From Plasmodium coatneyi (taxonomy: Eukaryota > Apicomplexa > Aconoidasida > Haemosporida > Plasmodiidae): a stretch of 64,000 bases of DNA. Where the stretch lies: the NCBI RefSeq assembly GCF_001680005.1, contig NC_033562.1, positions 930,001-994,000 of the forward strand, in the 5' to 3' direction. The translations under genes were made by a program, and so were the position numbers. Under the pieces are notes generated by a model. That model was not told the origin of the DNA, searched no databases, and worked only from the letters and a program-made list of their open reading frames with translations. This document shows, piece after piece, positions 31,513-43,231 of this stretch (within the stretch, counting starts at the first letter, position 1; every line of letters starts with the position of its first letter).

Positions 31513-32077
31513 CTAAGGTCCAGCTACCGTTGCTTCTTCCTCGATTGGATCATCTTCGCTTGGTTCATCTTTGCTTGACTTAAATTCGACTTGGCTTCCC
31601 CCCTTTTTGCTTCATTCTCCTCGCATATTTTTTAAAAAAAGCTTTTTATCTCCGAAGGATTCTCCTTATTGCCTCCCTCCCGCTACGTATTCGCAAAGTG
31701 GCTGTAAGGGGGGGCTCACAAATGTTCGTCTTCCCGTGCTGCCTTTGCCTCACTTCGCTCCCCCGCGCGTCCACATAATATCCCACGTCCGCTTCAAACT
31801 CTTCCACAGCATCCTTCTTCACGGCTTCGATAAATTGTACTAGCTTTCCGCCTCGCTCTCTATTCCTTTTTTTTTTTTTTTTTTTTTTTTTTTCTTTTAT
31901 CATTCACTCTGGTTTGTATGCTCCTCATTTACTGCCTGCTCATTTTCATACTTTTTTGTTTCTCTCCTTAAAACTTCTTAATACCCTCTTTTTTTTTTTT
32001 TTTTTTTTTTCCGCTTGCTTCTGTATATGCCCATCCATCCCCACGGTATTTTTTTCATACGACATTTCTTCACGCAT
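31513..32077 (-). CDS. Possible small spliced gene with acidic C-terminus
   Basis: The minus strand carries coding-like pieces that partly join. The last exon, 31589-31513, encodes EFKSSKDEPSEDDPIEEEA and ends TVAGP plus TAG. It joins in phase to an exon ending at 31720 (donor GTGAGC), which contains KLVQFIEAVKKDAVEEFEAD and SEVRQRQHGKTN. Further upstream, 31978-31908 encodes VLRRETKKYENEQAVNEEHT, and an ATG at 32077 begins MREEMSYEKNTVGMDGHIQ. A27 and ~A23 runs on the sense strand (poly-Lys codons, or in introns) blur the frame, so the 5' half is unresolved. The gene may start instead at the ATG at 31903. Family not recognised. Confidence 0.4.
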
Positions 32078-32668
32078 TTGAAGAGGTAAAGAGGAGCGTT
32101 AAGCCAGATGAGTACCTTCTGATCACCCTTGAGGGGAAGAAAAAAACGTGTCGACTTTTTTGTTCATATTATTTTATGGGGAGTTATTCTGATTACTGTG
32201 GGGATACTCCTGTGTTAATATTTCTCTACCACCCGAATTTTATTGTGGACGTCCAGTGAAGACACCCCCCCTTTTGGACTTCTCCATTTTTGCATTACTT
32301 CCCACTGTAGTGAGTAGCCACCCTTGTAGAGTGATTAACACAGAATAAACGCAACTGCTCGGTAAGGAGACAAAACCAGGGCTTCACTCAAAAGGGGGGG
32401 CTATATTATGTATAAAAAAAAAAAAAAACGAAGAGGAAAAAAGATTGCTTCCAACGCGTCTGTACTAAACCAAGCTGCAAACCTGATCGGTCTACCTCCG
32501 AACCACGAAAAAGTGTTGTCCCAGTGGATATATCCAATCAGTAACACGAACAAAACGACAAAGTCAAACAGAAAAAGACATACACATAGAAAGAGGGAAC
32601 CTCCTGATTCGCTTTCAAATTTCCCTTTTTAATAAAAAAAAAAAAAATATAATAATAGTAATAATAAA
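32078..32668. other. 5' flank of UBC9
   Basis: This stretch holds a plus-strand frame without an ATG at its head (~32028-32259, containing KPDEYLLITLEGKKKTC) that overlaps the 5' end of the possible minus-strand gene. Which strand, if either, is coding is unclear. The final 50 bases before the UBC9 ATG are A-rich. Confidence 0.4.
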
Positions 32669-33535
32669 ATGTCTATTGCTAAAAAGAGGTTAGCACAAGA
32701 GCGGGCTGAATGGAGGAAGGATCATCCCGCTGGATTTTCAGCCAAGTATAGCCCCATGAGTGATGGAAAGGGCCTCGACATCATGAAATGGATCTGCAAA
32801 ATTCCCGGAAAAAAGGTAAGTTGTTATGTACTTTCTTCTGCGCGAGGGTAGACTCCCTCGTGGGGGACTATTCGCCTGTTACGAAGCAAGTACACATTTG
32901 TTCGGGCACGCATTCCCCTTTTCAGGGAGGTCTATGGGAAGGAGGCGAATACCCACTCACTATGGAGTTCACGGAGGATTACCCCAGCAAACCCCCCAAG
33001 TGCAAATTCACCACGGTATTATTCCACCCGAATATCTACCCATCAGGTAGGGAGGCACAAAAAAAAAAAAAAAAGGGAGAACAAATAGGGCGTCACCCCC
33101 ACCCACATTTCATAACCCTGTACCGATGCCCCTCTTTCGTTGGGTCACCTTCACAATGTATCTCTCACCCCTAACACAGGAACCGTATGCTTGTCCATCC
33201 TAAATGAAGATGAGGATTGGAAACCTTCCATAACAATAAAGCAGATTCTGTTGGGCATCCAGGTAATTGATTCATACCCGCTAAGCGCACCACACATCTT
33301 GTTGTGTAGTTCCTATATAAATAGGGAGCGTATTTTTATATGTGCGTTCCCCTTATTTGTAATACACAACGACGGATCTTCCACCCCCTCCTTACCGCTT
33401 TTATAGGATCTGCTGGATAACCCCAACCCCAATTCGCCTGCACAAGCAGAGCCATTTCTCCTATACCAGCAGGACAGAGACTCGTACGAAAAGAAAGTCA
33501 AAAAACAGGCCATGGAGTTTAGACCGAAGGACTGA
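32669..33535 (+). CDS. UBC9: SUMO-conjugating enzyme E2 UBC9 (4 exons)
   Basis: Exons 32669-32815, 32926-33046, 33180-33262 and 33407-33535, with GT..AG introns of 110, 133 and 144 bases, encode 159 residues, the typical UBC9 length. The order of E2 features is clear: N-terminal helix MSIAKKRLAQERAEWRKDHP, EYPLTMEFTEDYPSKPPKCK, the HPNIYPSG motif, TVCLSILNEDEDWKPSITIK with the catalytic Cys at residue 93 (same number as human UBC9), then LLDNPNPNSPAQAEPF and the basic C-terminal helix. It accepts SUMO from the E1 (SAE1/UBA2) and transfers it to target lysines, directly binding the consensus motif. It acts in nucleus and cytosol. Intron 2 contains an A16 run shortly after its donor. Confidence 0.97.
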
Positions 33536-35579
33536 AGGGGGCACTGCACTACTGAAAGCAACCAATTAGAAACCACGTACACTGTTAACCGTGAATCTGA
33601 ACTATCAACCGATATCCGTTAACCCTGGACGATGCGCATACGTGTATGTTTGTGCAAAATGGAATGTCCCTCAGGGGAATCCCCTTCAAGACGGGGATGT
33701 TATTCTTTTTTTTTAAAAAAAACACCTTGTATAGCGCTCCTGTGCGTGAATACATAGCAACCCTGCGGGTGGGCCCTCCTCACCTTAAAGAAAAAAAAAA
33801 AAAATGAGGAACTCGTTTTGCGGCGCCCGTAGGCCCAATGGAGAGAAAACAGATAACCTGCATGGCCATCGAACGCGGCACCGTTACAATTTATTTGTGT
33901 TTGTAAATTAGCATACCTTCCACTAATGCACGCCGTGTGTGGTGTGAATGCACACTTTTTTGGCGTGCCAAAAACCTAACTGTAAATATTAACAAAATAG
34001 ACCAAGGCGCACCCCTCCGCCGTAAGTATCGTTTGCCGTTTTTTTATAGATGATGGGTCTCTGCGTCTTGGCTTCATTAGCTCGCGCCCCATCCAGGTTA
34101 CGTTCGTATGCCTCAACGCATTTGCCTAATTGGTCAATTGCTTCCCCTCCGTGTTGCCCATTTTGAGCATAAGGAAGGACTGGGGATGCGTAACTCCCCC
34201 CCTTTGCAGTTACACGAAACGATTTGGAGGTAGACGCACATCATTTCGTTTCCCCACATGATGCTATACATGTGCAGAGGAGAAAAATGCTATACGGAAA
34301 GTGAGCTGGTGTGTTTGTGTGCGTAACGTGATTGAAAGGTCATACCATCATAAGTATAGGAAAAAAAAAAAAATGGCAACGGGAAAATGCAAATTTGGGG
34401 AAACTCTTTTAACAGTCAGAATTATTTACACCACTACTTAACGAAAGATAAATCCTTGTGTACACGATCGTTATGTATGCTCTTATTTTTTATACACTTC
34501 TCACGTGTGTTTTTTTTTTCCTTTTTGCTAAGAGGGTTATCACATGATGCGAGCAAAGAATGTTGCACCTATGGGGTGCGTTGCCCCGGCGGCTACTCCT
34601 TATTACCTAGTCTTCCAAAAAAAAGGAGGAAAAAAAAAGAAAAAAAAAAAAAAACATATAAGGATCACGCAATATGGTGTATGAATATTGAACTGAAGTG
34701 CCCATGTTCTTACACAGAAGCGAATAGGATTTTAGTTAACCTTTTGGATGTTTTTTTTTTCCCAGGGATGGTGTAAGGAAAAAAAAAGTATGAAAATAAT
34801 TTACATCTGCTTGTGCAAACGGAAAATGTAACACCCCACATCTGCATGATCAATTGGGTACAATTCCGCATTCTTTAAATAAACAGCTCACGCCTGGATT
34901 TGCATTGCTTTCGTTATTTTTTGGCCAAGCTTGGTAACTACGTTTTGCTGTGTTAAGGGAGAGTCAAAATGGGCAGCTGCTCACACGCGGCTGTAGCTAT
35001 TTGACAGCGCACATAGGGGAACATGTGCAATTAGTGGAGGAAGAATACAACGGTACATAAGCTGCACGAGTACCAACCCGAATACACCCCCACGTGTGAG
35101 CGTATTGAGAAGCGACGCCCAATTTTTGCCCCTCTATGTAGTTATTTTGCGAAGGGTTAGGGGAACCCCCTTTTTTATGTTTTTTCCATTTTAGTCCTCC
35201 AGAAAAGCCTTACCTCTGAGGCTGGCTCATTTCCCCGCCGTTTCAGTCAAGCCTACGTGTGTACATGCGTACATACAGGTGTACGTTTATGTTTTTATTC
35301 CTGTGTGTTCCCTAACAACGCACCATGCCCCTGCTACAAGCCGAAATGAAGATTTGCGTCATTCCGCAAAATTAGGAAAAAAGGATCCCAGTAACGCTTC
35401 TACCGAGGATTTGCGCATTTTTTTGGTGTCCCCTTTTTGATGCTTGTGCATACTCCTAGGGGTGTTGTTGCGCTGTGGAAGAAGTACCCCCCGCAAGGTG
35501 CCGCTCGGGCCACTTTTTAAAAACAACAGTGACATTTCTCCCCCTCCCCCCTCCACACACACACACACACACCATAACT
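33536..35579. other. 2 kb intergenic region between UBC9 and NDH2
   Basis: Both flanking genes are on the plus strand, so this holds the UBC9 3' UTR and the NDH2 promoter/5' UTR. It contains several poly-A/T runs (around 33709-33722, 33791-33804, 34362-34373 and 34628-34655) and a (CA)n run (35556-35571) directly before the NDH2 start. No additional gene is supported. Confidence 0.5.
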
Positions 35580-37175
35580 ATGTCGATAAAGGTCCGGCGG
35601 AATGGCGTACATAACGTGTTGAAAAATGTGAAGTACATATACGAGAACAACCGAGAAATTAGCACCAGCAGGATTTACAAAGACAGAAAGGAGAAGGTGG
35701 TGATCCTGGGCTCAGGGTGGGGTGGTATACACTTTTTTATAAACATAGATTTTAAAAAGTACGATGTGACACTAATCTCTCCGAGGAGTTACTTTACCTT
35801 CACCCCTTTGTTGCCCTGTGTGTGTAGTGGAACCCTCAGCGCCAAAGTGTGTACAGAAAATATTTCCACCTTTTTGAAAAAAAAGGGATCTTCAGGTAAG
35901 TATCTGCAGCTCGAATGCACAGATATAGTCCCCGAAGAAAGGAAAGTCATATGTAGAGACAACCAAAACAATGAAGTAAAAATTGGGTACGACTATTTAG
36001 TCATATCGGTGGGAGCTAAGACAAACTCCTTTAACATTAAAGGGGTTGATAAGCACGCCTTTTTTGTAAAGGATGTCGACGGGGTGATAAACATCCGCAA
36101 GAAATTCCTAGATGTACTAAACATATGCTCCACGGATAGAATATCCGATGAAGAAAAAAAAAAACTCTTACACGTAGTAGTGGTTGGAGGTGGACCAACA
36201 GGAGTAGAAGTCGCAGGAGAGTTCGCTGACTTCATTAATAAGGACGTCAAAAGGAAATATAAAAATATTTTCCCGTTCATATCTGTGAGTATTATCGAAG
36301 GAGGGAAAAACCTACTCCCAACCTTTACCCAAAATATTTCCGATTTTACAAAAAGAACATTCCACACGGCAAATATAAACGTACTCACAAATTACTACGT
36401 AAAAGAGGTGGATGAAGATACCGTATGCGTACAATCTAGTATAGATGAGAAGAAGAAACAGATCCCTTATGGCCTTCTCATTTGGGCCAGTGGATTAGCG
36501 CAAACTCCTCTCATTACCAATTTTTTGAAAAAAATACCTGAGCAAGTTAACAACAGAATTTTAAACGTAAATGGACACCTCGCCGTTATCGGAATTAAGG
36601 AACAAAATATTTATGCCATTGGGGATTGTAAACAGATACAACCTCTCCAACTGCATGATCATTTGAATGAGGTGTTGGATCATTTTAACTCTTGCTCCAC
36701 GAACTTTTCTTCTGATTTGCTTAAATCCAAGGCAAGTGAGTTGTCCAAAAAGTTTCCACAAGTCAGCCAATCCAAGTGGGACTACAAGAAAAATAAAAAG
36801 GCACAAATGGACAAGCATCAGTTTTTTGAGTACCTAAAACAGATAGACCAAAATTATAAGTCGCCTATTCCTACTGCTCAGAATGCTAAGCAGGAGGCAT
36901 ATTTTTTGTCTAACATTTTTAACACTCTAATGGAGAAGAAGGCTGATGGGAATCACTTCCCTTCTTTTGTGGAGAAGTGGAAAGGATCCATCGCTTACAT
37001 AGGAAACCACCAGGTGGTGGCTCATCTTCCCTTTTTGGAAATTACAGGAGGGCTTTTCTCCTTCACCTTCTGGAAAATGGTGTACATACAATTGCTCCTG
37101 ACGTGGAGATCCAGATTTGCCTTCATTATGGATTTCCTGCGCATCAAGTTTTTTGGCAGGCCCTTCACCAAATGA
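35580..37175 (+). CDS. NDH2: Type II NADH:ubiquinone oxidoreductase (NDH2)
   Basis: Single exon, 531 residues from the ATG at 35580; an upstream in-frame extension starts with a His/Thr repeat derived from the CA run and is probably UTR. Two Rossmann dinucleotide-binding motifs are present: VVILGSGWGGIHF (~residue 40, FAD) and VVVVGGGPTGVEVAGEF (~residue 200, NADH). The FAD-contacting AIGDCKQIQP lies near residue 343, with the quinone-side WASGLAQTP before it. The C-terminus (GGLFSFTFWKMVYIQLLLTW then RIKFFGRPFTK) is the amphipathic membrane-anchoring part. It is a rotenone-insensitive, non-proton-pumping enzyme that feeds electrons from NADH to ubiquinone at the mitochondrial inner membrane, replacing complex I in Plasmodium. 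Its N-terminus is basic, consistent with mitochondrial import. Confidence 0.96.
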   Translation: MSIKVRRNGVHNVLKNVKYIYENNREISTSRIYKDRKEKVVILGSGWGGIHFFINIDFKKYDVTLISPRSYFTFTPLLPCVCSGTLSAKVCTENISTFLKKKGSSGKYLQLECTDIVPEERKVICRDNQNNEVKIGYDYLVISVGAKTNSFNIKGVDKHAFFVKDVDGVINIRKKFLDVLNICSTDRISDEEKKKLLHVVVVGGGPTGVEVAGEFADFINKDVKRKYKNIFPFISVSIIEGGKNLLPTFTQNISDFTKRTFHTANINVLTNYYVKEVDEDTVCVQSSIDEKKKQIPYGLLIWASGLAQTPLITNFLKKIPEQVNNRILNVNGHLAVIGIKEQNIYAIGDCKQIQPLQLHDHLNEVLDHFNSCSTNFSSDLLKSKASELSKKFPQVSQSKWDYKKNKKAQMDKHQFFEYLKQIDQNYKSPIPTAQNAKQEAYFLSNIFNTLMEKKADGNHFPSFVEKWKGSIAYIGNHQVVAHLPFLEITGGLFSFTFWKMVYIQLLLTWRSRFAFIMDFLRIKFFGRPFTK

Positions 37176-37823
37176 CGGCTCTGGTCCAAACGACACCTCA
37201 GGGAAGGGGCGCTACCCCATTGAAGGTGTCACCACACTACTACACAGTTGCGTAAGTCGTTATCCGTCCCACCACGGAAGAATCCATAATGAGCATATGA
37301 AATATGAACACTCCTGATGCTCCACGTTTGAGCCTCCTTTTTTTTTTTTCGTCCATTTTTTTGGAGCATAACACACAACATGGTGATCCGCACACTCCCC
37401 CTTTGGGTAACATTCACCCAACACAGACTAACACACCTACACACGTCCTCCTCAGATTGGACCATTTGTCACGCCACATCATTTTCAAATACGTATCCTT
37501 ATTTAAAAGTAAAAGAATCAAACAACGGGGAGTTTATACATGTACATATTTTACGCACCGCGCATGCATCTCCTTCTATCTATCTACCATTTTAGCGACT
37601 TGGGGATGGTGCACACATTTTTAGCATGGGGAGGCAGCCATGGTGATGGTACCGCTGGTTAATTCAAGGAGGTGGTAAAACCGGACGCTTTAAATTTTCC
37701 CCATGCGGTGTCACATAAAAAAAAAAAAAATCACAAAATAAAAGTTGCTTTAAAAACGATGCACATTCGCTACACGTTTGAGAAGATTTCCCCAAATGAA
37801 GAAAAGCGTCTGCCCCCCGATGG
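37176..37823. other. Convergent intergenic region
   Basis: 3' flanks of NDH2 (+) and the BSD-domain gene (-). It contains an A14 run (37718-37731). No gene is seen. Confidence 0.5.
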
Positions 37824-40526
37824 CTACGCATTCAGGAGGTCCTTTTCAAACTCTTCCAACTCCTCTGCGTTAAATTTATTTGAATCAATGTCAAAATCAA
37901 GTACATCCGAAAAATTCAACTCATCAAGGTATAGGTCGCATTCTTTTTGTGACTTTTTCGTGTCTCCCTTTGCGCCCCTCGGTGATTCACCTTCTGATTT
38001 ACCCCCAACGGTGATGTCCTTTTGCTTTTCAGCTTGGTCATTCTGGTTTGCAATAATGTGATTGGGGTTGGGTATCGACGTGTTTGCCCAATCGTTGATC
38101 TGCTCAGTGGTCCCCTCCGTGGTGTTGTTCTCTGGCCACGGCATCTTCACCTGTGAGGCGTCACTATGAAGGTGTTCCTCCTCCTGATAATGGTGATAAT
38201 GATGATGATAGGAGGCGTTAACCTTTTCTTCACCAGCCAAGCTGTCCTCAACTGCGTTTGAATTTTTTGTAACGTTTATCATGGGGTCTACACCTTCATT
38301 CAATGTGTTGCACTGATTCAGATCGATAAACGTGGGATAATATTTTAAGTTATCATATAGGGATGTTTGGTCTCCCCCTTCGTGGCTAAGCAGTAGTTTG
38401 CAGTCGTTTGATTCACCCACGTGATCGGTAAGAGGTAGTTCCTGCGTAACATTTGGATTATTGGCCGGTGCATGCTCCTGCTCGGGGGGCTCACAATCAT
38501 CCAGTTCTTCCTTCGTTTCCGCTTCGTTCAGATTGCCATGCATGGAAGCTTCTTCCTTCTTTCCTCCCTCGTTCTGTTCGTCGTACCGTTCTGCATACTG
38601 ATTATCTTCCTCTTCGTAGTCCTCCTTGCCCAACTGTTCACTCACCCCATCATGCACACTGATCACGGAGGCATCACCTGGACCATTCCATTTATCACTC
38701 GTGGATTCGCCCTCTTCATCTGCCACACGATCCACCTTATCGCGAAACGAGGAACCGTCATCTCCGCCGTTCTGCTTCCCCAAACTATAGGCCTTTTCAT
38801 TTTGCTCTTCAATAAGATCCAAAAATTTTATATTGGACTTGGAAATGGTTAAAGAGTCTGGCTGATTATTAATCAGTTGGCCCCCTTCGACATCCACTTT
38901 GATATTGTCCCCTATTCTTTCATTAGAGACGGCACTGCCTTCCACTTTTTCGCCCTCCCTTTCGTTAGAGGTTCCCTCAAATGACGCCTCTAACGAGTGG
39001 TCAACAATTTCTAGACTGGAGTAATCTCCTTGGCCCTCCTCCCTTTTAATCTGCTCAGTGGATTCCTTCGTGTCTGCCAAGAGCGCACCGAACGCTTCTG
39101 ATTTGTCTCTAAGGTTTACGAAGACATCATTGTCCATGTAAATGTTGAGTCCGTTGATTTGGGTTTTTCTCATTAGAGTGGTGTCATCCTTAGGTGTTAT
39201 CGAATCAGTTTTGTTGCACGGTTTGGATGCAGAGTTACAATCGGGTATTTTCCCATCGGTGCTACGTGGACGGGCCGGGTCGCCTTCCTTTCCCTGCCTT
39301 TCTGAAGGAGTCAGCCAATCTGAGTTATTCAAACTTGGGAAGCTAGCCAAATTCGAGGTGCCTTGCACTTCCGCTGTGATTGCTTCTTCCTTCGGTTCTT
39401 CTTTTCGGTGTACATTTTCGGAGTTTTCTCTGTGTTCCTCCCACTCCGCTGGTGCCTCCTTCTCCTCCGCAGGGAGCTCCAACTTTGGAGAGATCAACTG
39501 ATTCGTTAGGTGTACCTCTTCTGTTGTTCCTTCCACGGTGATTGCTTCCCCATTCGTGGGAGGGGTCCACTGGTTGGCAGCATCTGGTGGTGTCACCTCA
39601 ATGGGAGATGCCCTCCCCTCCCCCGTGCGACCACATGGAAGAGGCACAAAATGTAGTGGCCCATCCCCGTCAGGGAAATTCTTCCTACTCTCGTAGATGT
39701 CGTCCGCAATTTCGTTGTATATAATGTCAACGTTGAAAAAGTAGGACCTCCAGAAATCCAGCTCAGACATGTAGAAGGGTACAAGAAATCTTTTGGTTTG
39801 TTCCAAGTTTGGGTCTTCCAAAATTATTTTTTCACTTTGTTCCTTTTTTTTATCCCAACAGAAGTTGTAATTCTGCAGTATATTTGTGTGTAAAATTTTA
39901 TTTCGGTCGACATTTAATTTTAAAATTTTTTGGTATACATATGAGTTTAAATTTGGGTCAGGCAAATTGATGGGGAATCCCTCGTTGTATTTTTTTCTGT
40001 AAATTTTTGAAATCATAATGTCTCCCTTTTTCCAGGGTACTATTTTGGACAGGTAAAACTTCTGCCCCTCCGAGCGGCCAACATCCCCATCACTACGAAG
40101 GAGACCATCACTAGCGCTGCTCAGCTTGTCCTTGTAGATGTCCCCCACAATGCGCTTAAAGTTGTTAAACCCACTGAGAAGTTTTTCATTGTAATACTGG
40201 AGCTCTGGGAATTCCTTCCCATTGATGTACTTGTCGTTTATGATGTGAAATTTCTCCTGTATGGAATTCTTTAGGCTCGTGTCTGGGGGAACCTGTGTGG
40301 TCCCCCCTGAAGGGTGGTTGCCGCTAGAGTTCAATTCTTGAAGGCTGTTATTTAAATCTTCCGCTTTTTTTTTTATCTGTTCGCTGACTTCCTTCCATAG
40401 GGAGTACATCTGCCGGGTGGGGAAGAGGTGGATAAGCACATGTGGGGGAAACGATGCACTCAGCGCGCTGTGGTAACATGTGCTTTAGGGTGGAATTATC
40501 CTAAGGGACGTTTTCTCACTTACCAT
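37824..40526 (-). CDS. BSD-domain protein with long acidic disordered tail
   Basis: The main exon, 40409-37824, starts at the ATG of MYSLWKEVSEQIKKKAEDLN. It is preceded by a 114-base intron (40523-40410, GTAAGTGAG...CCCGGCAG) whose upstream exon ends in ATG (40526-40524), so the start codon probably sits alone in exon 1 and the protein begins MMYSLW. About 862 residues. After a coiled-coil N-terminus, the BSD domain is visible around residue 195: DPNLEQTKRFLVPFYMSEL then DFWRSYFFNV, carrying the Phe-Trp pair that defines the domain. The remaining ~600 residues are Glu/Asp/Asn/Gly-rich and disordered, and the C-terminus LEEFEKDLLNA is a possible short linear motif. BSD proteins occur in TFIIH and synapse-associated families; the exact role here is unknown. 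Confidence 0.8.
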
Positions 40527-42607
40527 GCGGAAGGTGCTCGAGGGGGGAAAAAGCAAAACGCTTGAAGGGAGGTTATAACTCCACACGAAACATCCAACCG
40601 CGCTGAGGATATAGAGAACTGACTACAATTCGAATGGCCCTTAAAAAATGGGCACAGGAGGAGGAACAAAAATGTTCACCACAAGTTGTAGTCCACACAA
40701 ATCGAAGGCGCAAAATTGCCTCTATAATGAATGACCTTTTTTTATTTTCCCAACTCGGGTGAAAATTTCTTCACATTTTTAAAATTTACTCGAAGAAGAA
40801 ATTGATGTAGATTTTTCTCGCTTACTATTGTTTATCGCCCAAGTGGGAAGTGTAAAAAAAAAATGGCAGAGGGAACCAAATGGGAAAAAAAAAAACTTAA
40901 ACAATGTGGAATGTATGCGTTACGCTCCTTTAAGTGACGCGTATTTTTTTGTGAAAACTATTTGCCCCCTTTTTTTTTTTTTTTTATTTGGAAAAATTCA
41001 TCCCTTTGTTGGTTAACTTGGTTAAAAAAAAATGACCATACAGGGGAAAGAGGTGCCACGGAATGCAGCCAAGGGGAAAAGGGAAAAAGAAAAAAAAAAA
41101 AGACAATTGTTCACCGCTGGATATTGAATACTTCTTTTCTCTGTTGGGGACCCTGCGAAACCACGTGCTCGTACAATTTTCCCTACAAGGAAGGGGTGCT
41201 CCAAAAGGTATGGATACCTTCGAAAGTGACGTGAATACAGGTTAACCCAGGTTTAACACGTGTAAAATCCACATATACTTAAGCGCGCGATGGTCAACCC
41301 TTTTGTTGAAGCAGATACGCCTGACACCCGATAGCGGCACGCTTGCGCGTTGAACACGAATTTCCCCCAAGACCCGTACGACTATCAAGAGGTGAAAACG
41401 TAGTCAGATGGATGCGTGCGCTGGGTGGTAATTGCTCGATTGTGTTTTTCGTTTTTTTTTTATTTTTTTCGTTTTTCTTTTATTTTTTTCGTTTTTTTTT
41501 TTTTTTCTTCGTTTCATGCCTCCTGCTTCAATCTGACAGGCTATCCGGTTCGGGAAAATGCACATGCCAAGGTAGCGCAGTGCCCCACGTCAAATGCTCC
41601 ATCCAGTTTGCGAAAATATCTGAGATTTTACAATTCCCCCCTTTATGACTTGAAGGTCATCGGAATATCCTGGCGCACGCGCGTACATACAGATTTACAC
41701 ATGTATGTATGAACATTCGGGCGCTTTCGTTTTAGCGGATAAGTACGCATACACAAGCGCAAACAAGCTTACAAACGCATACATCCTTGTGCTTATGCCT
41801 TTATTCCCGTTATACAAATCCCGTTTCCACCCGAGCGGATGATCTGCACGCGCAGTACGCGGAAAGATAACATAAGGGGAGGTGCCTCCTTGTGTGTCAA
41901 ACCTGGCCCATTGTAAAAAGGGTTAGCAGGCAGCACGCAAATGAAACGTTGGCAGACAGTCCAGTAACTATGTTATAATGGTATAGCTCTCTCAAGTGCG
42001 TACATTTATGTACACATGACCCTGCTGATGGGAACCACTTGCGTACAAGTCACAGTCGTGTAATGGCAGCGAATTCTTCGCTACGAGAACATTCGCCAAA
42101 AATGTATATAAATGCTGGGCAAGCCAGGTAGAACTGGGGGCATATGCATTCTTCCCTATATAGCATAGGTTCACGTCTTGTGCTACTCTTCCTCTGTATC
42201 TGTGAGAAGCAGCTTGCGCATCCCCCCCATCCACCCGGTCTTGACTGCCTTGGAATGGTAACGCGCGAACAGGTGGGCAAACAGCCAGACAAGCGTTAAT
42301 GTGCGAAGAAGTTGATACTATTAGAACGGGGAAAAAGTAGTGTATATGCCGACCAGCAAACCGACCGATCTGCAAGGGCAAAGACTATTTTTTCCACACA
42401 AATTAGCATAATAAAAAAAGAAAGAAAAAAAGAAAAAACGCGCGCAACGTCCACACCATGATTTCAAAAGAACAGAAATGTTATGCGTCCCATCGAACGA
42501 GAAGCGCTGCACGCAAATGCATCAACCCGTTTGACAGTTCACTTGAACCGCCATCTGAATATGCACCTTTCTCCCATGCATGTGCTCACTAGACACATTC
42601 CATAAAG
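40527..42607. other. 2 kb divergent intergenic region
   Basis: It lies between the BSD-domain gene (-) and the PSF3-like gene (+), so it has promoters on both sides. A T/C-rich imperfect repeat of the form CGTTTTTCTTTTATTTTTTT occurs at ~41443-41507. Two overlapping minus-strand open stretches (42381-41992) show no recognisable protein. No gene is called. Confidence 0.45.
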
Positions 42608-43231
42608 ATGAATGAAGGAATCGGAAAAAATATAAAATTAAATAGCAATTTTGTAGAGTTTGAAGAAATAATAAAAGACATCAACACTCCGTTCAGTTTT
42701 ATCGACTTGGTTGAAGTTCCTTGTGTGCCTTTGGTTGACATATACGGACTGTCCCTCCTCAGCAATGAAGCGTATTTAGAATATAAGAATGGACTAAGGG
42801 AGGACAAGCTAAATGCAGATGATGAAATTCGATTGACTCTCTTCTTTGCAGTAAAACTATACAAAAAGAATGTCTTAAAGATAAAATTTCCTTCCTACTA
42901 TGACATCATCGAAACGTTGAAATTTGATCCTGTGTCCGTTACCATAGGGCTGTTCAACCAATTTTATTTCGAGACCGCATACGAGTTGTGTGATTTGTTG
43001 CCAGTCAGTGAATGGCCGTCCACCAATTTTTATGACATTTTGAGAAAGGCAGAAAAAACAAGGATACATTTTTTAATAAACAACAAAACGAAATTAAATT
43101 CGTACTTCCTGGAAGGACTCACAAACAAGGAAAAAAAAATTTACAAGTACTTTCTTGAGGGTACTTCCAAAGAAAGGGAGTCCATGAATAAGGAAACTAC
43201 GTTGTTTTATTTTTACGAATTGGACAAATGA
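42608..43231 (+). CDS. PSF3: GINS complex subunit PSF3-like protein
   Basis: Single exon, 207 residues, close to the usual ~200-residue GINS3 size. The N-terminal part FEEIIKDINTPFSFIDLVEV then PCVPLVDIYGL corresponds to the 'DDIL....lP......lG' opening of PSF3. RLTLFFAVKLYKKNVLKIKF matches the 'lPlWLa..L.....v.v..P' helix. PSYYDIIETLKFDPVSV and FNQFYFETAYELCDLL match the following helices. GINS (SLD5, PSF1-3) joins MCM2-7 and CDC45 to form the CMG replicative helicase in the nucleus. A downstream coding-like stretch (43344-43442) could be an alternative 3' exon if the GTACTT donor at ~43160 is used. This is the last recognisable core gene before the variable block. Confidence 0.7.
   Translation: MNEGIGKNIKLNSNFVEFEEIIKDINTPFSFIDLVEVPCVPLVDIYGLSLLSNEAYLEYKNGLREDKLNADDEIRLTLFFAVKLYKKNVLKIKFPSYYDIIETLKFDPVSVTIGLFNQFYFETAYELCDLLPVSEWPSTNFYDILRKAEKTRIHFLINNKTKLNSYFLEGLTNKEKKIYKYFLEGTSKERESMNKETTLFYFYELDK

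Noticed and set aside
32028..32259. Plus-strand frame with KPDEYLLITLEGKKKTC, possible exon before UBC9
   Set aside because: No ATG at its head, no clear acceptor or donor, and it overlaps a competing minus-strand start. Left unresolved.
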